From Mesorhizobium sp. (lineage in GTDB: Bacteria > Pseudomonadota > Alphaproteobacteria > Rhizobiales > Rhizobiaceae): DNA of 64,000 nt. Below, one piece after another: positions 36,585-45,513 of this stretch. The notes under the pieces were generated by a model, which saw nothing but the letters and a program-made list of their open reading frames with translations, searched no databases and was not told the DNA's origin. A program made the translations under genes and the position numbers. The DNA lies in the NCBI GenBank assembly GCA_004017275.1, contig SAKE01000001.1:372001-436000 (forward strand). Direction: 5' to 3'. Positions within the stretch are counted from its first letter, which is position 1; the number at the start of each line of letters is the position of its first letter.

Positions 36585-37725
36585 ACCGCTCGCGCAGGAT
36601 TTGCGTCGAGTGACGCGCGCCTTCCAGATCGAGACGATGCGCGGATGGCGTCGGTGCCGCAAGCGCCCCTTCGATCGCTTGCGCCAAACCTTCAGGCGTC
36701 AGATCCTTTTCCACCAGCACCGTTGCAAGACCGAGTTCTTCGAGCATTAGGGCACGAACCGTTTGTTCTGTTTCCCCGCCGGCTGCAAATGGGACGAGCA
36801 GGGAGCGACAACCCGCGCGCAGGACATCGCAGACCGTGTTGTAACCCGCCTGCGAGACCGACAGACGGGCGCCGGTCAGCAGGCTGGCGAAATCCTCGCG
36901 GAACCGGAAGATGGACAGGCCCGGCGTGGCATCGCGTTGGATCGCGTCAAACTCGTCTTTCGGCAGGTTTGGGCCGGTGATCAAACACCATTTCCAACCG
37001 TTGTTGGCATTCCGCGCCGCTGCGATGGTGGAGCTGACAAGGCTCTTTCCGGCAGCTCCGCCGCCAACCGACACTAGGACGTCGAAGCGCTCAGAGGCCG
37101 CGGGCGATGGCAGCGCGGCAACGAGCCCTGTGTAGGTGACCTTGGCCCTGATCGCCCCAGCCAGTGGAAATGTCTTGTCGATGGTTGCGAAAGCCGGGTC
37201 GCCGTGGACCATAACAAGGTCGAAATGCCTGTTGACAAGATCAACCGTTTCCTCGTTTCGGCCCGGCTTGACGCGCTCCTGAAGGATATCACGGACGGAC
37301 GTCGCCAGCAGCGGTCTGGGCGACGTCGCGTCGATTGCCTCGATCAGCGGCAAGAGTTCGAAGCGCATCTGCCGGCGTCCAAATGGAAACGCCTCGACAA
37401 TGACGATATCAGGCCTGCAATCCCGGAAGGCCTGGAGCAGCATCTCTGAACGCCGTTCCTTGAAATCATCGTCGATGGGTTTGCCCTGGAGGTCGACAAG
37501 TCCGGAAAATCCTTCATCACCGGAGGTGACAGGTGGCAGGGTTACAGATTTTACCCCCGGTCCCGGAAACCCCGCGACCGGCGCTCCGCCGGTCACGATG
37601 GTGACGTCAAACCCGTCATCGACCAGAGCCGCCGCGACGCGGCTGGTGCGCGCGAGATGGCCGATACCGAGCAGGTGCTGGACATAGAGGAAGGCGCGCA
37701 GCCGCTTCAATTGGCGGCCCGCCAC
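36538..37725 (-). CDS. GT-B glycosyltransferase (MurG/GT28-like)
   Basis: 395 residues. LLGIGHLARTSRVAAAL in the first domain matches the GxGH-type acceptor-side loop of MurG-like enzymes; the second domain has VSVGGGAAGKSLV and SQAGYNTVCDVLRAGCRSLLVPF, the UDP-sugar-binding region. The first domain is paralogous to that of the protein at 38953-40167 (both have a G-GHL loop near the N-terminus). The last residues (LKMGPGFKSL) are encoded by an intergenic repeat and look acquired. Its start overlaps the end of the next upstream gene. Confidence 0.87.
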   Translation of the reverse strand: MAGRQLKRLRAFLYVQHLLGIGHLARTSRVAAALVDDGFDVTIVTGGAPVAGFPGPGVKSVTLPPVTSGDEGFSGLVDLQGKPIDDDFKERRSEMLLQAFRDCRPDIVIVEAFPFGRRQMRFELLPLIEAIDATSPRPLLATSVRDILQERVKPGRNEETVDLVNRHFDLVMVHGDPAFATIDKTFPLAGAIRAKVTYTGLVAALPSPAASERFDVLVSVGGGAAGKSLVSSTIAAARNANNGWKWCLITGPNLPKDEFDAIQRDATPGLSIFRFREDFASLLTGARLSVSQAGYNTVCDVLRAGCRSLLVPFAAGGETEQTVRALMLEELGLATVLVEKDLTPEGLAQAIEGALAAPTPSAHRLDLEGARHSTQILRERYRTWSLKMGPGFKSL

Positions 37726-38969
37726 TCGCGCTCGAACAGTTCCTTGAGCTGTCCAATGCTCGCCATATGATCGAAATTGCCGCGCACGTGCCGCTCTGCG
37801 GCATCGCCGAGGCGGCCGCGCAGCACGGGATCACGGATCAGACGCTCCAGTGCCTGTGCCAGGGCAATTGGGTCTTCCGTCGGAACCATCAGCCCAGTTT
37901 CATCCGCCAATATAAGCTCCGGCACGCCGGAAATATCGGTCGATACGCAGGCGAGCCGCTGGCTAGCCGCCTCCACCAGAACATTCGGCAGGCCATCCCG
38001 ATCGCCATTTGCCGTGATCCTGCAGGCCAGGGCGAAGATGTCGGCGCGGCGGTAGTGCTCAAGCACCTCCTCCTGCGCAAGCGCGCCTTTCCAAGAGACG
38101 CGACCATCCAGTCCGAGCTTTTGCGCCAGCGCCTTGAGCCGTTCCAGTTCCTCGCCGCCGCCGATATGCTCGAAACGCCACGCCAAATCACCAGGCAAGA
38201 GGGCAAGGGCTTCCAGTAAGGTATCGTAACCTTTCTTTTCGACGGCACGCCCGACACTCAGAACGATGACCGGCTCGTCCGGCTCCGAGCCGTCATGCTG
38301 TTTTCGCGCCTCGCCGAAAGTGCCGAAGCGATCAAGATCGAGCCCATGATAGCTCAGATAGACAGGCGAGTTGCCGTTAGCGAGTTTTTCCAGACGGTCG
38401 AAGCCGGCTTTCGTGCACGTGACCGTCCAGCGAGCTGAGGAAAGCTTACCTGCCAGATCCCAGTCCGCCGAAGTCCAGATGTCCTTGGCATGGGCTGAGC
38501 AACTCCAGGGCAGGCTACGAAGCTGACTGGCATAGCGCGTCACCGATGCCGGCGTGTGTGCGAAATGTGCATGCAACCATCCCGCGTCTTCTGGCCATTC
38601 GGCCGCCAGCACGAGCGCTTGCCCGAAGCGGCGCGCGCGATTGCGCGTAAAGTCGCGGGGGAAATCGGCAGCCAGCGATCCGAGCGCGCGCCAGAAGCCC
38701 GGCCGCAGCAGACAAGCAAACAGCGAGCGAACCACGCGCAACGGCTCTTCATGCAGATATTCCGGCAGATAATGGACGGATGCTTTGATCTCGTCATGCA
38801 CGGGATGACGTTTTGCGTCGGTCGGCCGCCTGAGCGCGACGAGTATCAGGTCGAACCCGGCACGCTCCAGACCGAGCAGTTCCTGCGCGATAAAAGTTTC
38901 CGACAGCCGCGGATAGCCCTTCAGAATCACGACGATCTTGCGATGCTGCAAGTCAGTTGATTCCTTCAA
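37707..38969 (-). CDS. GT4-family glycosyltransferase
   Basis: 420 residues. KGYPRLSETFIAQELLGLERAG is the N-terminal signature of GT4 enzymes in exopolysaccharide clusters; VLSVGRAVEKKGYDTLLEAL and DGLPNVLVEAASQRLACVS form the donor-binding domain with the Ex7E-type region (N and E). It is cytoplasmic, probably membrane-associated. It overlaps the upstream gene by 17 bases and the downstream gene by 19, giving a compact three-glycosyltransferase operon. Confidence 0.92.
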   Translation of the reverse strand: MKESTDLQHRKIVVILKGYPRLSETFIAQELLGLERAGFDLILVALRRPTDAKRHPVHDEIKASVHYLPEYLHEEPLRVVRSLFACLLRPGFWRALGSLAADFPRDFTRNRARRFGQALVLAAEWPEDAGWLHAHFAHTPASVTRYASQLRSLPWSCSAHAKDIWTSADWDLAGKLSSARWTVTCTKAGFDRLEKLANGNSPVYLSYHGLDLDRFGTFGEARKQHDGSEPDEPVIVLSVGRAVEKKGYDTLLEALALLPGDLAWRFEHIGGGEELERLKALAQKLGLDGRVSWKGALAQEEVLEHYRRADIFALACRITANGDRDGLPNVLVEAASQRLACVSTDISGVPELILADETGLMVPTEDPIALAQALERLIRDPVLRGRLGDAAERHVRGNFDHMASIGQLKELFEREWRAAN

Positions 38970-40167
38970 TGACCGAAAGGTGATGGCCGGCCCGCCGGTC
39001 GAGCAGTTCCGCGACGATTTCGGAAATATGAGGCAGCCCTTCCAGCGTCAGATGCGGATTGCTCTGCGATGGGCGGGGCCGGTCCGGCAGCACCTCCAGT
39101 GCACCGGCAAACCGGCGGGAATCCTCGGCTTCCTCGGGCAAAAGCATCTCGATGAGCCCGAGTTCGGCTGCGCGTCGTGCTCGGATCAGTTGTTCCTCGC
39201 GGGGCTTGACGCGCGGCACGATCAGCGCCGGCTTGTCGAAAGACAGGATCTCGCAATAGGTGTTGTAACCACCCATCGCCACAACCGCCTTGGCCCCGGC
39301 AATCAGGTCTTCCATTCGGTTGTCGAACTCGATGATCTTGATACAGGGGATCTTGGATCCCTTCTTGAGCAGCTTGTTGCGCTTGCGCGCCGGCATGTAA
39401 GGCCCAAGCACGATCAGCGCCCTATGCTGCAATTGCGGATCCTGCTGATAGGCATCGATGACGTCGTGAATCAATTCGGCGCCGTCACCCCCGCCACCGG
39501 TTGTAACGAGGATATAATCGCCCTCGGGCCGGTGGCCGGGCAACTCGTTCTTCTGCAGGCTCCGTTGCAGGAAACCGACGAACTTCATTTTTGCCCTGAC
39601 AGCCGGCGGCACATCCAGGCCGGTCAACGGATCGTAGAAATCCGGCGGACCATAGACCCAGACCTTGTCGTAGAAGAGACCTATCTTGCGCATCACATCC
39701 CTGCGTGCCCACTCTGCTTCGAGTAGGTGCGGCGCATCCATCACCTCACGCAGGCCAAGCACCAGCGTGGTGCCCCGCGTCTTGAGGTAGGAAAGTGTGT
39801 CCTCGATCTCACCGCGCAGGCCGAGCGGTTCCTTGTCGACGATGAAGATATCCGGCCGGAAGGTCTCGGCTGTGTGGCGGATGATCGACTGGCGCATCCT
39901 CAGCGTCTCATGCAGATCGATATCTTTTTCCAGCGAGGTGTACTCGCCGTTGCGCAACTTGATGACGCTGGGGATCTTCACGAAGTCGACACGGGCGCGG
40001 TAGTCGAAGGCGCCAGCAATAGTCGCACCCGAAATGATAAGCACCTGAAGCCCGCGGAAATCCTCGACCAGCGAATGCGCGATCGTCCGGCAGCGCTGCA
40101 AGTGGCCGAGCCCGAACGTGTCGTGGCTGTACATGAGAATTCGAGCGTTTTCTGCGTGCTGGGTCAT
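38953..40167 (-). CDS. GT-B glycosyltransferase (MurG/GT28-like)
   Basis: About 404 residues from ATG 40167 (frame open to 40257). YSHDTFGLGHLQRCRTIAHSL is an N-terminal GxGH loop; VTTGGGGDGAELI and MGGYNTYCEILSFDKPALIVPR form the nucleotide-sugar-binding domain. Likely a nucleotide-sugar glycosyltransferase in the cytoplasm. It is the promoter-proximal gene of the three-gene operon. The identity of the sugar and acceptor cannot be read from sequence. Confidence 0.88.
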   Translation of the reverse strand: MTQHAENARILMYSHDTFGLGHLQRCRTIAHSLVEDFRGLQVLIISGATIAGAFDYRARVDFVKIPSVIKLRNGEYTSLEKDIDLHETLRMRQSIIRHTAETFRPDIFIVDKEPLGLRGEIEDTLSYLKTRGTTLVLGLREVMDAPHLLEAEWARRDVMRKIGLFYDKVWVYGPPDFYDPLTGLDVPPAVRAKMKFVGFLQRSLQKNELPGHRPEGDYILVTTGGGGDGAELIHDVIDAYQQDPQLQHRALIVLGPYMPARKRNKLLKKGSKIPCIKIIEFDNRMEDLIAGAKAVVAMGGYNTYCEILSFDKPALIVPRVKPREEQLIRARRAAELGLIEMLLPEEAEDSRRFAGALEVLPDRPRPSQSNPHLTLEGLPHISEIVAELLDRRAGHHLSVIEGIN

Positions 40168-40260
40168 TGTTGAACGTCTCTTAAAATTCTCGCCGTGAGG
40201 ACCGTGAGCGACCCGCCGGCTTCGAAACCATCCTGTGTTTGAAACATCAGGCCGCAATTT

Positions 40261-40677
40261 TCAATTTGTAATGCCTGTCAGATAGGCTTTCTGGTTGCCA
40301 GAGTCCGAAATTAGATGGATTGGCGAATATCGCCTCGGCGGGAGCGAGCCGAGACTCCCTGTGGCTGTGGGATGGATCGAAGGGGAAAGCGGTGTCAAAA
40401 AAATCGGCAGAAGTCATCCCTCTTGGTTCCAATAAGCTCCGGTCGCTCCGAACTCCATTGGTTTCGGAGCGGTGAAGGCGAATTCCACTATCCTGCCCAT
40501 ATAGCCAATTGCTTCATCTGCATACGAAAGGACAAGGTCGCGGGGCGTCGCACGGCGCATATTGTTATAGAACTCATTTCGCGCGCCATTGCACTCGGTC
40601 TTGGGGGACCAAAGGTGCTGCCCATCAATCTCTTGACGGGCGGTCTGATTGTGATTCACCAACCGGAACTGAGCCAT
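40261..40677 (-). pseudogene. HNH-endonuclease N-terminal domain remnant with nonsense mutation
   Basis: Reading from ATG 40677, the first 87 residues (WSPKTECNGARNEFY, the DLVLSYAD segment, FGATGAYWNQEG) match the conserved N-terminal domain of a family of HNH restriction-like endonucleases. TGA at 40414-40416 stands where Trp follows Gly in family members, and the same frame stays open for 50 more codons with family-like residues (RYSPI, GNQKAYLTGI) to TGA at 40261. The HNH domain itself is absent. It is a decayed, truncated gene. The 259 bases upstream (40678-40936) hold nothing I can identify. Confidence 0.6.
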
Positions 40678-40936
40678 CTGCCGCCCAAGCTAGCCGGAAT
40701 TTCAGCAAGAATCGAGTGGATGCCAGCGCTCACAACACACCACCTGCAGCAGGGTATGTGCAACACCAGTTGCTTGTCGATCGCTATGGCCTCCGGCTAA
40801 TGCCTTAGCTGGGGCGGCGACGGCACTTTTTGACACGGCTTGAGCACGCCGTCGAACACAGCAAATTGCAAAAAAATCGCCCGATTGGTCCCGATAGTTG
40901 GTGAAACCTCAAAATATTTTTGCGGCGATTCTAGCT

Positions 40937-41268
40937 TTAAAATCGCCGAAGACGTTCCACGTCGAACAGCGCCTTGGCCTGCGCGGTCGAGGACTCCTCC
41001 GCGCCGCCAAACAGAGCCATGCCGGCATTGTTGACGAGTAGGTCGACGCGTCCGGCCTTGGCCAGAACGTCATCGACCATTTTCGCGACCCACGCGTCGT
41101 CGGTCACGTCGCAGGTCAGCGTGGTAAAGCCGTGGGGCTGATTGGAGGCCGTGCGACGACTGGTTGCGAATACGCGAAAGCCAGCGCTTAGCAAGGCGTC
41201 AGCGGCGGCCCGCCCGATGCCGGAAGATGCCCTGTTACCAGGGCGATCTCAGGATTGGTCTTGTTCAT
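40937..41268 (-). pseudogene. Truncated, frameshifted short-chain dehydrogenase
   Basis: From ATG 41268 the reading begins MNKTNPEIALVTG, as in SDR proteins, but one base appears to be missing in the TGxxxGIG cofactor loop; restoring it joins the frame that continues SGFRVFATSRR... with the NNAG motif. The sequence then ends at RRF with a stop, after about 110 of the usual 250-280 residues, so the YxxxK catalytic part is gone. It is next to the FabF gene and on the same strand. Confidence 0.75.
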
Positions 41269-41338
41269 GGAAATCATATCCTTCTTTGCGTTGGATCGGA
41301 TTGGGAAATGCAGGAAAGGCCGGAGCAAAGGGCGTCAG

Positions 41339-42640
41339 TCATGACTGCGTCTGGCGCTCGCGTTTGGCCACCGGATGGTTCCAGCGTCTGAACAAGGCGC
41401 TGGCATTCACGCCGCCAAAGCCGAAGCCATTGCAGATCGCGTACTCCATCTCCATGGGCCGGGGCTCGTTTGCGACGAAGTCGATTCCGTCGCCGGCCGG
41501 ATCGGCCATGCCCAGGTTGAGGGTCGGCGGGGCGACCTGATCCCTGAGCGCCAGGATCGCGAAGATGGCACCAAGCCCGCCGGCCGCTCCGAGCAGGTGT
41601 CCGGTCGCCGATTTGGTTGCACTGACAGCTATCGCGAAATCGCGCCCGAACACGCTCTTGATCGCTTCGATCTCGCCCAGGTCACCGATCGACGTGGAGG
41701 TCGCATGCGCATTGAGATGACGAACCTCGCGTGGCGAAATCCCTGCCTGGTCAATCGCGATCTGCATGGCGCGGCGCGCCCCGTCGCCGTCCTCGGGACC
41801 GGAGGTGACGTGGTGGGCATCCGCAGTCGTGCCGTAGCCAACGAGCTCAGCCAGCGGCTTCGCGCCGCGCGCCAATGCGTGGCTCAATTCCTCTATGACC
41901 AGCACGCCGGCTCCTTCGCCCATGACGAAGCCGTCCCGCGATGTGTCGAAAGGGCGCGAGGCTTGCGCGGGTGCCTCATTGAAGCCGGTGGAAAGAGAGC
42001 GAGCCGCGGCGAAGCCACCGAGACTGACGGTGTTCATGCACGCTTCCGTCCCGCCGCAAACGGCGATGTCGGCTTCGTTTGCGCGGATAAGGCGGGCCGC
42101 GTCGCCGATCGCCTGGATGCCCGCCGCGCACGCCGTCACCGGTGCGCCGAGTGGACCTTTGAAACCATGACGGATCGAGATGTGGCCCGCCGCGAGGTTC
42201 ACCAGGAAGGATGGCACCGTAAAGGGAGACAAGCGGCGGACGCCACGCAGGTCGACCGTGCGCACCGCCTCGGTGATGGCGGGGAACCCGCCCACCCCTG
42301 AAGCGATGATCGTGGCCGTGCGCAGGCGATCCGTTTCCAGGGCAGGCTTCCATTGCGCCTGCGCAAGCGCCTCTTCTGCCGCGGCCAGCGCAAAGAGAAT
42401 GAACCGATCTACCTTGCGCCGATCCTTTGCAGGCAGGACGATATCGGGATCGAAACCAGCCTCCGGATCTTCTTCCAAGGAGGGAACCACGCCGCCAATC
42501 TTTGCCGGCAGCTCTTCCACCACATCGTCCGGAAGCCTACGAATGCCCGAACGACCGGCAAGCAGGCGTGACCATGACGCTTCGACATTGGCGGCCAGGG
42601 GCGTGACCGCTCCCATGCCTGTGACGACAATCCGTCGCAT
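41339..42640 (-). CDS. Beta-ketoacyl-ACP synthase II-type condensing enzyme
   Basis: 433 residues from ATG 42640, which has AGGAGAG upstream; the longer frame to 43051 is non-coding. Thiolase-fold KAS with the catalytic Cys171 (TACAAG), His near 312 (NAHATSTSIGD) and Lys/His of KSATGHLLG, the CHH set of FabF. It elongates acyl-ACP by two carbons with malonyl-ACP. No acyl carrier protein gene is nearby, and its immediate neighbours are an SDR pseudogene and a TetR regulator, so it may be an orphan of a broken lipid pathway. Confidence 0.93.
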   Translation of the reverse strand: MRRIVVTGMGAVTPLAANVEASWSRLLAGRSGIRRLPDDVVEELPAKIGGVVPSLEEDPEAGFDPDIVLPAKDRRKVDRFILFALAAAEEALAQAQWKPALETDRLRTATIIASGVGGFPAITEAVRTVDLRGVRRLSPFTVPSFLVNLAAGHISIRHGFKGPLGAPVTACAAGIQAIGDAARLIRANEADIAVCGGTEACMNTVSLGGFAAARSLSTGFNEAPAQASRPFDTSRDGFVMGEGAGVLVIEELSHALARGAKPLAELVGYGTTADAHHVTSGPEDGDGARRAMQIAIDQAGISPREVRHLNAHATSTSIGDLGEIEAIKSVFGRDFAIAVSATKSATGHLLGAAGGLGAIFAILALRDQVAPPTLNLGMADPAGDGIDFVANEPRPMEMEYAICNGFGFGGVNASALFRRWNHPVAKRERQTQS

Positions 42641-42687
42641 CTGCTCTCCTATCATTTTGGTGTGCCGGCGGCGCTGCCCCGCACCGT

Positions 42688-43266
42688 TCAGATGGCGACC
42701 GTTTCGCGAACCTGATCGGCCGCTGCATCCAGAAAAGCCTGCGCGAGGTCGGGGTCGTTGACGACCCGCGAGAGCATGACCGCGCCGACCATTGTCGAGA
42801 GAACGGCCATCGCCTTGTCGCTTGCCTTCTCGCTGTCGTCCTCGCCAACCCAACCGCCGAGCATCTCGAGGTACTCCTTGATCCCGGCCTCGAATGACGC
42901 CTTCACCTCGGCGCCTTGCCTGGCCGCATCCGAGCCGAGCGCAACGACCGGGCAGCCGTCCATCTTTTCCCCGCGGTGATCCATACTGAGGTAAAATGAG
43001 ATAACCCCGTCGAGCGGTTTCCCAGGGTTTGCCGCAGTCGCGGCCGGCCATTTGTGGGCGGCGCTTTCCATCGCCCGTCTGGATGCCTGCGCCGCCAGGT
43101 CGTCCTTTGACTTGAATTGCTTGTAAAAGGCGCCTTGGGTCAGCCCGGCCCCCTTCATCAGATCCTTGAGGCCGATGCCGTCAAAGCCACGCTCTCGAAA
43201 GAGGCGGCTTGCCACATTGATCACGGTCTCGCGGTTTTCCGCAGCCTGAGTGCGACTTACGCGCAT
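42688..43266 (-). CDS. TetR-family transcriptional regulator
   Basis: 192 residues. ATG 43266 is chosen because AGGAG lies six bases upstream; ATG at 43272 is too close to it. Residues 10-55 are the HTH domain (VINVASRLFRERGFDGIGLKDLMKGAGLTQGAFYKQFKSK). The C-terminal ligand pocket (TetR_C type) is Cys-containing (DGCPVVALG). It is transcribed with, or just upstream of, the FabF gene (47 bases), and its own upstream region holds a strong palindrome that it probably binds. Confidence 0.92.
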   Translation of the reverse strand: MRVSRTQAAENRETVINVASRLFRERGFDGIGLKDLMKGAGLTQGAFYKQFKSKDDLAAQASRRAMESAAHKWPAATAANPGKPLDGVISFYLSMDHRGEKMDGCPVVALGSDAARQGAEVKASFEAGIKEYLEMLGGWVGEDDSEKASDKAMAVLSTMVGAVMLSRVVNDPDLAQAFLDAAADQVRETVAI

Positions 43267-43276
43267 CGTCATCTCC

Positions 43277-43324
43277 TTTTAGATTGCAGTCGTAATCTAT
43301 ATAGAGGTCGAACGCAATCTAAAA
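43277..43324. promoter_or_regulatory. Palindromic operator region of the TetR gene
   Basis: TTTTAGATTGC (43277-43287) and GCAATCTAAAA (43314-43324) are perfect inverted 11-mers. Inside lies a second, closer pair TAGATT/AATCTA (43280-43285 and 43294-43299). The region sits between the divergent TetR gene and the SnoaL-like pseudogene, so the regulator likely controls both. This is the expected location and style of a TetR operator (inference). Confidence 0.75.
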
Positions 43325-43336
43325 AGGACAAATGAA

Positions 43337-43612
43337 ATGATCCGCAAAATCCTGAGCGCCTCGCTCCTGGCCGCGCTGTTTCTTACAACTCCGGCTCTCG
43401 CATACCACCGTGTTTGCACAGTGGGACGATACCGCAACGCTACTTAGCGGCGACCCGTCATACGTCTATCGTGGTCTCCACATGTTCACGTTGCGATGGG
43501 GCAGAGTTCACGCGCTCGAGGAATTTTACGATTCACAGGCAGCGGCGCGGTCTCGCCGCCCAAGCGGCAGTAGGCCCTCGAAGAAGCTGGCGCCGGACAG
43601 ATTGTAAGCTAG
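43337..43612 (+). pseudogene. SnoaL/NTF2-like protein, internally deleted and frameshifted
   Basis: ATG 43337 begins an intact signal peptide (MIRKILSASLLAALFLTTPALA), but the protein then passes directly into a C-terminal region of a SnoaL-like protein in another frame (VFAQWDDTATLLSGDPSYVYRG, then WGRV), and its last residues (ALEEAGAGQIVS) are in a third frame before TAG at 43610. The middle of the gene is missing. It is the likely former target of the TetR regulator. Confidence 0.65.
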
Positions 43613-43869
43613 CAGAGCGCAGTCGGCTGATGGTGAGGGTCATTCTTTTTGCTATCGCCGGAATGCAGCGTGACAGCAATTCGAGAGAGAGGTGTTGTTC
43701 GGTGCTCTTGCGAGAGGGCGAAGGCGGGTAGCGAAAGTTTTCGAGCGACGTATATTAGCGATCTTGCAATTAATTGGTCATCAGAAATGTGCAATTTCCT
43801 AGAATTGCCTTAGTACAGTTTTAAGCGATCTTGGGTATCCACTTTGCAATCGCCGTCCGGGTGCAAAGT

Positions 43870-45513
43870 ATGTGGAAATTCCATGCGATTCGTTGTTGGT
43901 CAATTGGATCATTGGTTAGCGTCGCAACAGTGGGATCGCTCACTTGGCTCGCGTCGCTCGTCTATTTTCAGGAGAAGGGCTTGCTGGTGGCCATCGGCCT
44001 TGGTGCTCTGATCGCGCTTCTCCTGCTGGATCGCCTACAAGGGACCAAGACGGATCAGTCAAGAGGCAGGTGGTTCAGGCCTTATCTATCGCTCGTTCCC
44101 TGCCTCTTCTTCCTTGTCTATGTCTACCTCGAAAGTGTTTTCGGTTTCTTCGATTGGGGCGCGATGTTCATGCATCTCGGCGCCGGAGTTCTCACGCCCA
44201 GTGTCGTTCTTGAGTATGCGATGAATACCGGAAGCACGATACTTGTCATTGCCGTCGTTCTTTTCGGCCTTGGCGCCCTGAAGGCGCGTGGCACGCTGAC
44301 TAGAAGCTTGGACGTCGCCTTGATGCCGCTCTTTCTGGCGGCCAACCCGATGCTCACACGCCCGATCGCGGCTGCGATCCACCCCAACCCACTGCATGAT
44401 TTCCTATCCAAGCGATTCGTCGACATCACCTCTTTGACAAGGTCGGAGGCTGGAGCAGCGTCGGCGACCGTCGCGCCAAAGAACCTCATTCATATTTTCA
44501 TCGAGAGCGCCGAGCGCACTTACATGAATGAGGCGGAGTTCGGCGACGTCATGGACCCGCTGCTCGAATTCGACAGGCGTGGCGTTTCGGCGACCGACAT
44601 GGTGCAACTTGCCTACACCAACAACTCCATCTCAGGGATGGTCGCTGCGAACTGTGGAACGCCGTTACTGATATCGTTCTTCACAACGCGCCAGTATCTG
44701 GAGGAGAATTCGCAATTCCTCCCAGGCCTGACCTGCTTGGGCGATGTTCTGAAGGCACGTGGCTATCAGCAGAACTTTATTACCGGTTGGCCGCTCGGCT
44801 TCACCGGTCAGGGGACTTTCTATTCCACTCATGGCTACTCATCACTTTTCGGGGGATCAGAGGTGGTGGCCGCCATCGCCGGGCGCGGCAACACTTTTGG
44901 CGCCGACGATGCTGAAGTTCTGGACATGAGCTTCAACATTCTACGGCGCGCGCAGCGGGACGGCAAACCCTTCTCGCTGACGATCGCCGTCAGTGGCGGG
45001 CATGCGATGGATGGCTACCTGACTGACAAATGTGTCGGCAAGACGGGACTTCCTCCACAGACCCCCAATATTCTCCATGCCGTGAAGTGCACGAACATGC
45101 TCATCGCAGACTTCATTGACAAGGCCGAGGCCGAAGGTCTGATGAGGAACACTGTTCTGGCCTTGCAAAGCGACCACCTTAGCGCGCCGAGCACGGTCAC
45201 GGATCGCTTGAACAAATTAGAACGGCGAAATTTCTTCTCCCTCTCGGGCGATGGCATTCCTTCCAAAACCTATACCGGGCTTTCGGGCACGATTGACATA
45301 TTTCCCACCATTCTGGATGCGCTAGGCGTGCCGCTCGCCAATGGCCAAGCTGCCTTAGGCGTCTCGCTGCTCAGGGATCGACCGACGCTGGTCCAAGAAC
45401 TTGGACAGGCCCAATTCGATGAGGCGATCCGCGCCGAGGATGTGCTCGTCAGATCATTCTGGCAGCAGAACCCTGCACGGACGGCTGCCGTGTCCGAAGC
45501 CGGCCCTCATTAA
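43870..45513 (+). CDS. OpgB/MdoB-like phosphoglycerol transferase
   Basis: 547 residues from ATG 43870; the frame opens upstream with TTG 43831. Four hydrophobic helices occupy 10-140, then a periplasmic alkaline-phosphatase-fold (sulfatase) domain starts near NLIHIFIESAE (Glu212). The nucleophile position in this family, Thr in OpgB, appears to be Ser253 here (NNSISGMVAANCG). SDHL supplies the later metal Asp/His pair. The family moves phosphoglycerol from phosphatidylglycerol to periplasmic glucans; in rhizobia CgmB does this for cyclic beta-glucans. No glucan synthase is in the window. The 218 bases upstream of it (43613-43830) are featureless. Confidence 0.82.
   Translation: MWKFHAIRCWSIGSLVSVATVGSLTWLASLVYFQEKGLLVAIGLGALIALLLLDRLQGTKTDQSRGRWFRPYLSLVPCLFFLVYVYLESVFGFFDWGAMFMHLGAGVLTPSVVLEYAMNTGSTILVIAVVLFGLGALKARGTLTRSLDVALMPLFLAANPMLTRPIAAAIHPNPLHDFLSKRFVDITSLTRSEAGAASATVAPKNLIHIFIESAERTYMNEAEFGDVMDPLLEFDRRGVSATDMVQLAYTNNSISGMVAANCGTPLLISFFTTRQYLEENSQFLPGLTCLGDVLKARGYQQNFITGWPLGFTGQGTFYSTHGYSSLFGGSEVVAAIAGRGNTFGADDAEVLDMSFNILRRAQRDGKPFSLTIAVSGGHAMDGYLTDKCVGKTGLPPQTPNILHAVKCTNMLIADFIDKAEAEGLMRNTVLALQSDHLSAPSTVTDRLNKLERRNFFSLSGDGIPSKTYTGLSGTIDIFPTILDALGVPLANGQAALGVSLLRDRPTLVQELGQAQFDEAIRAEDVLVRSFWQQNPARTAAVSEAGPH

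Noticed and set aside
42641..43051. N-terminal extension of the ketosynthase
   Set aside because: It runs antisense-like in composition through the TetR gene and the family N-terminus (MRRIVVTGMG) with a good AGGAGAG site begins at 42640.
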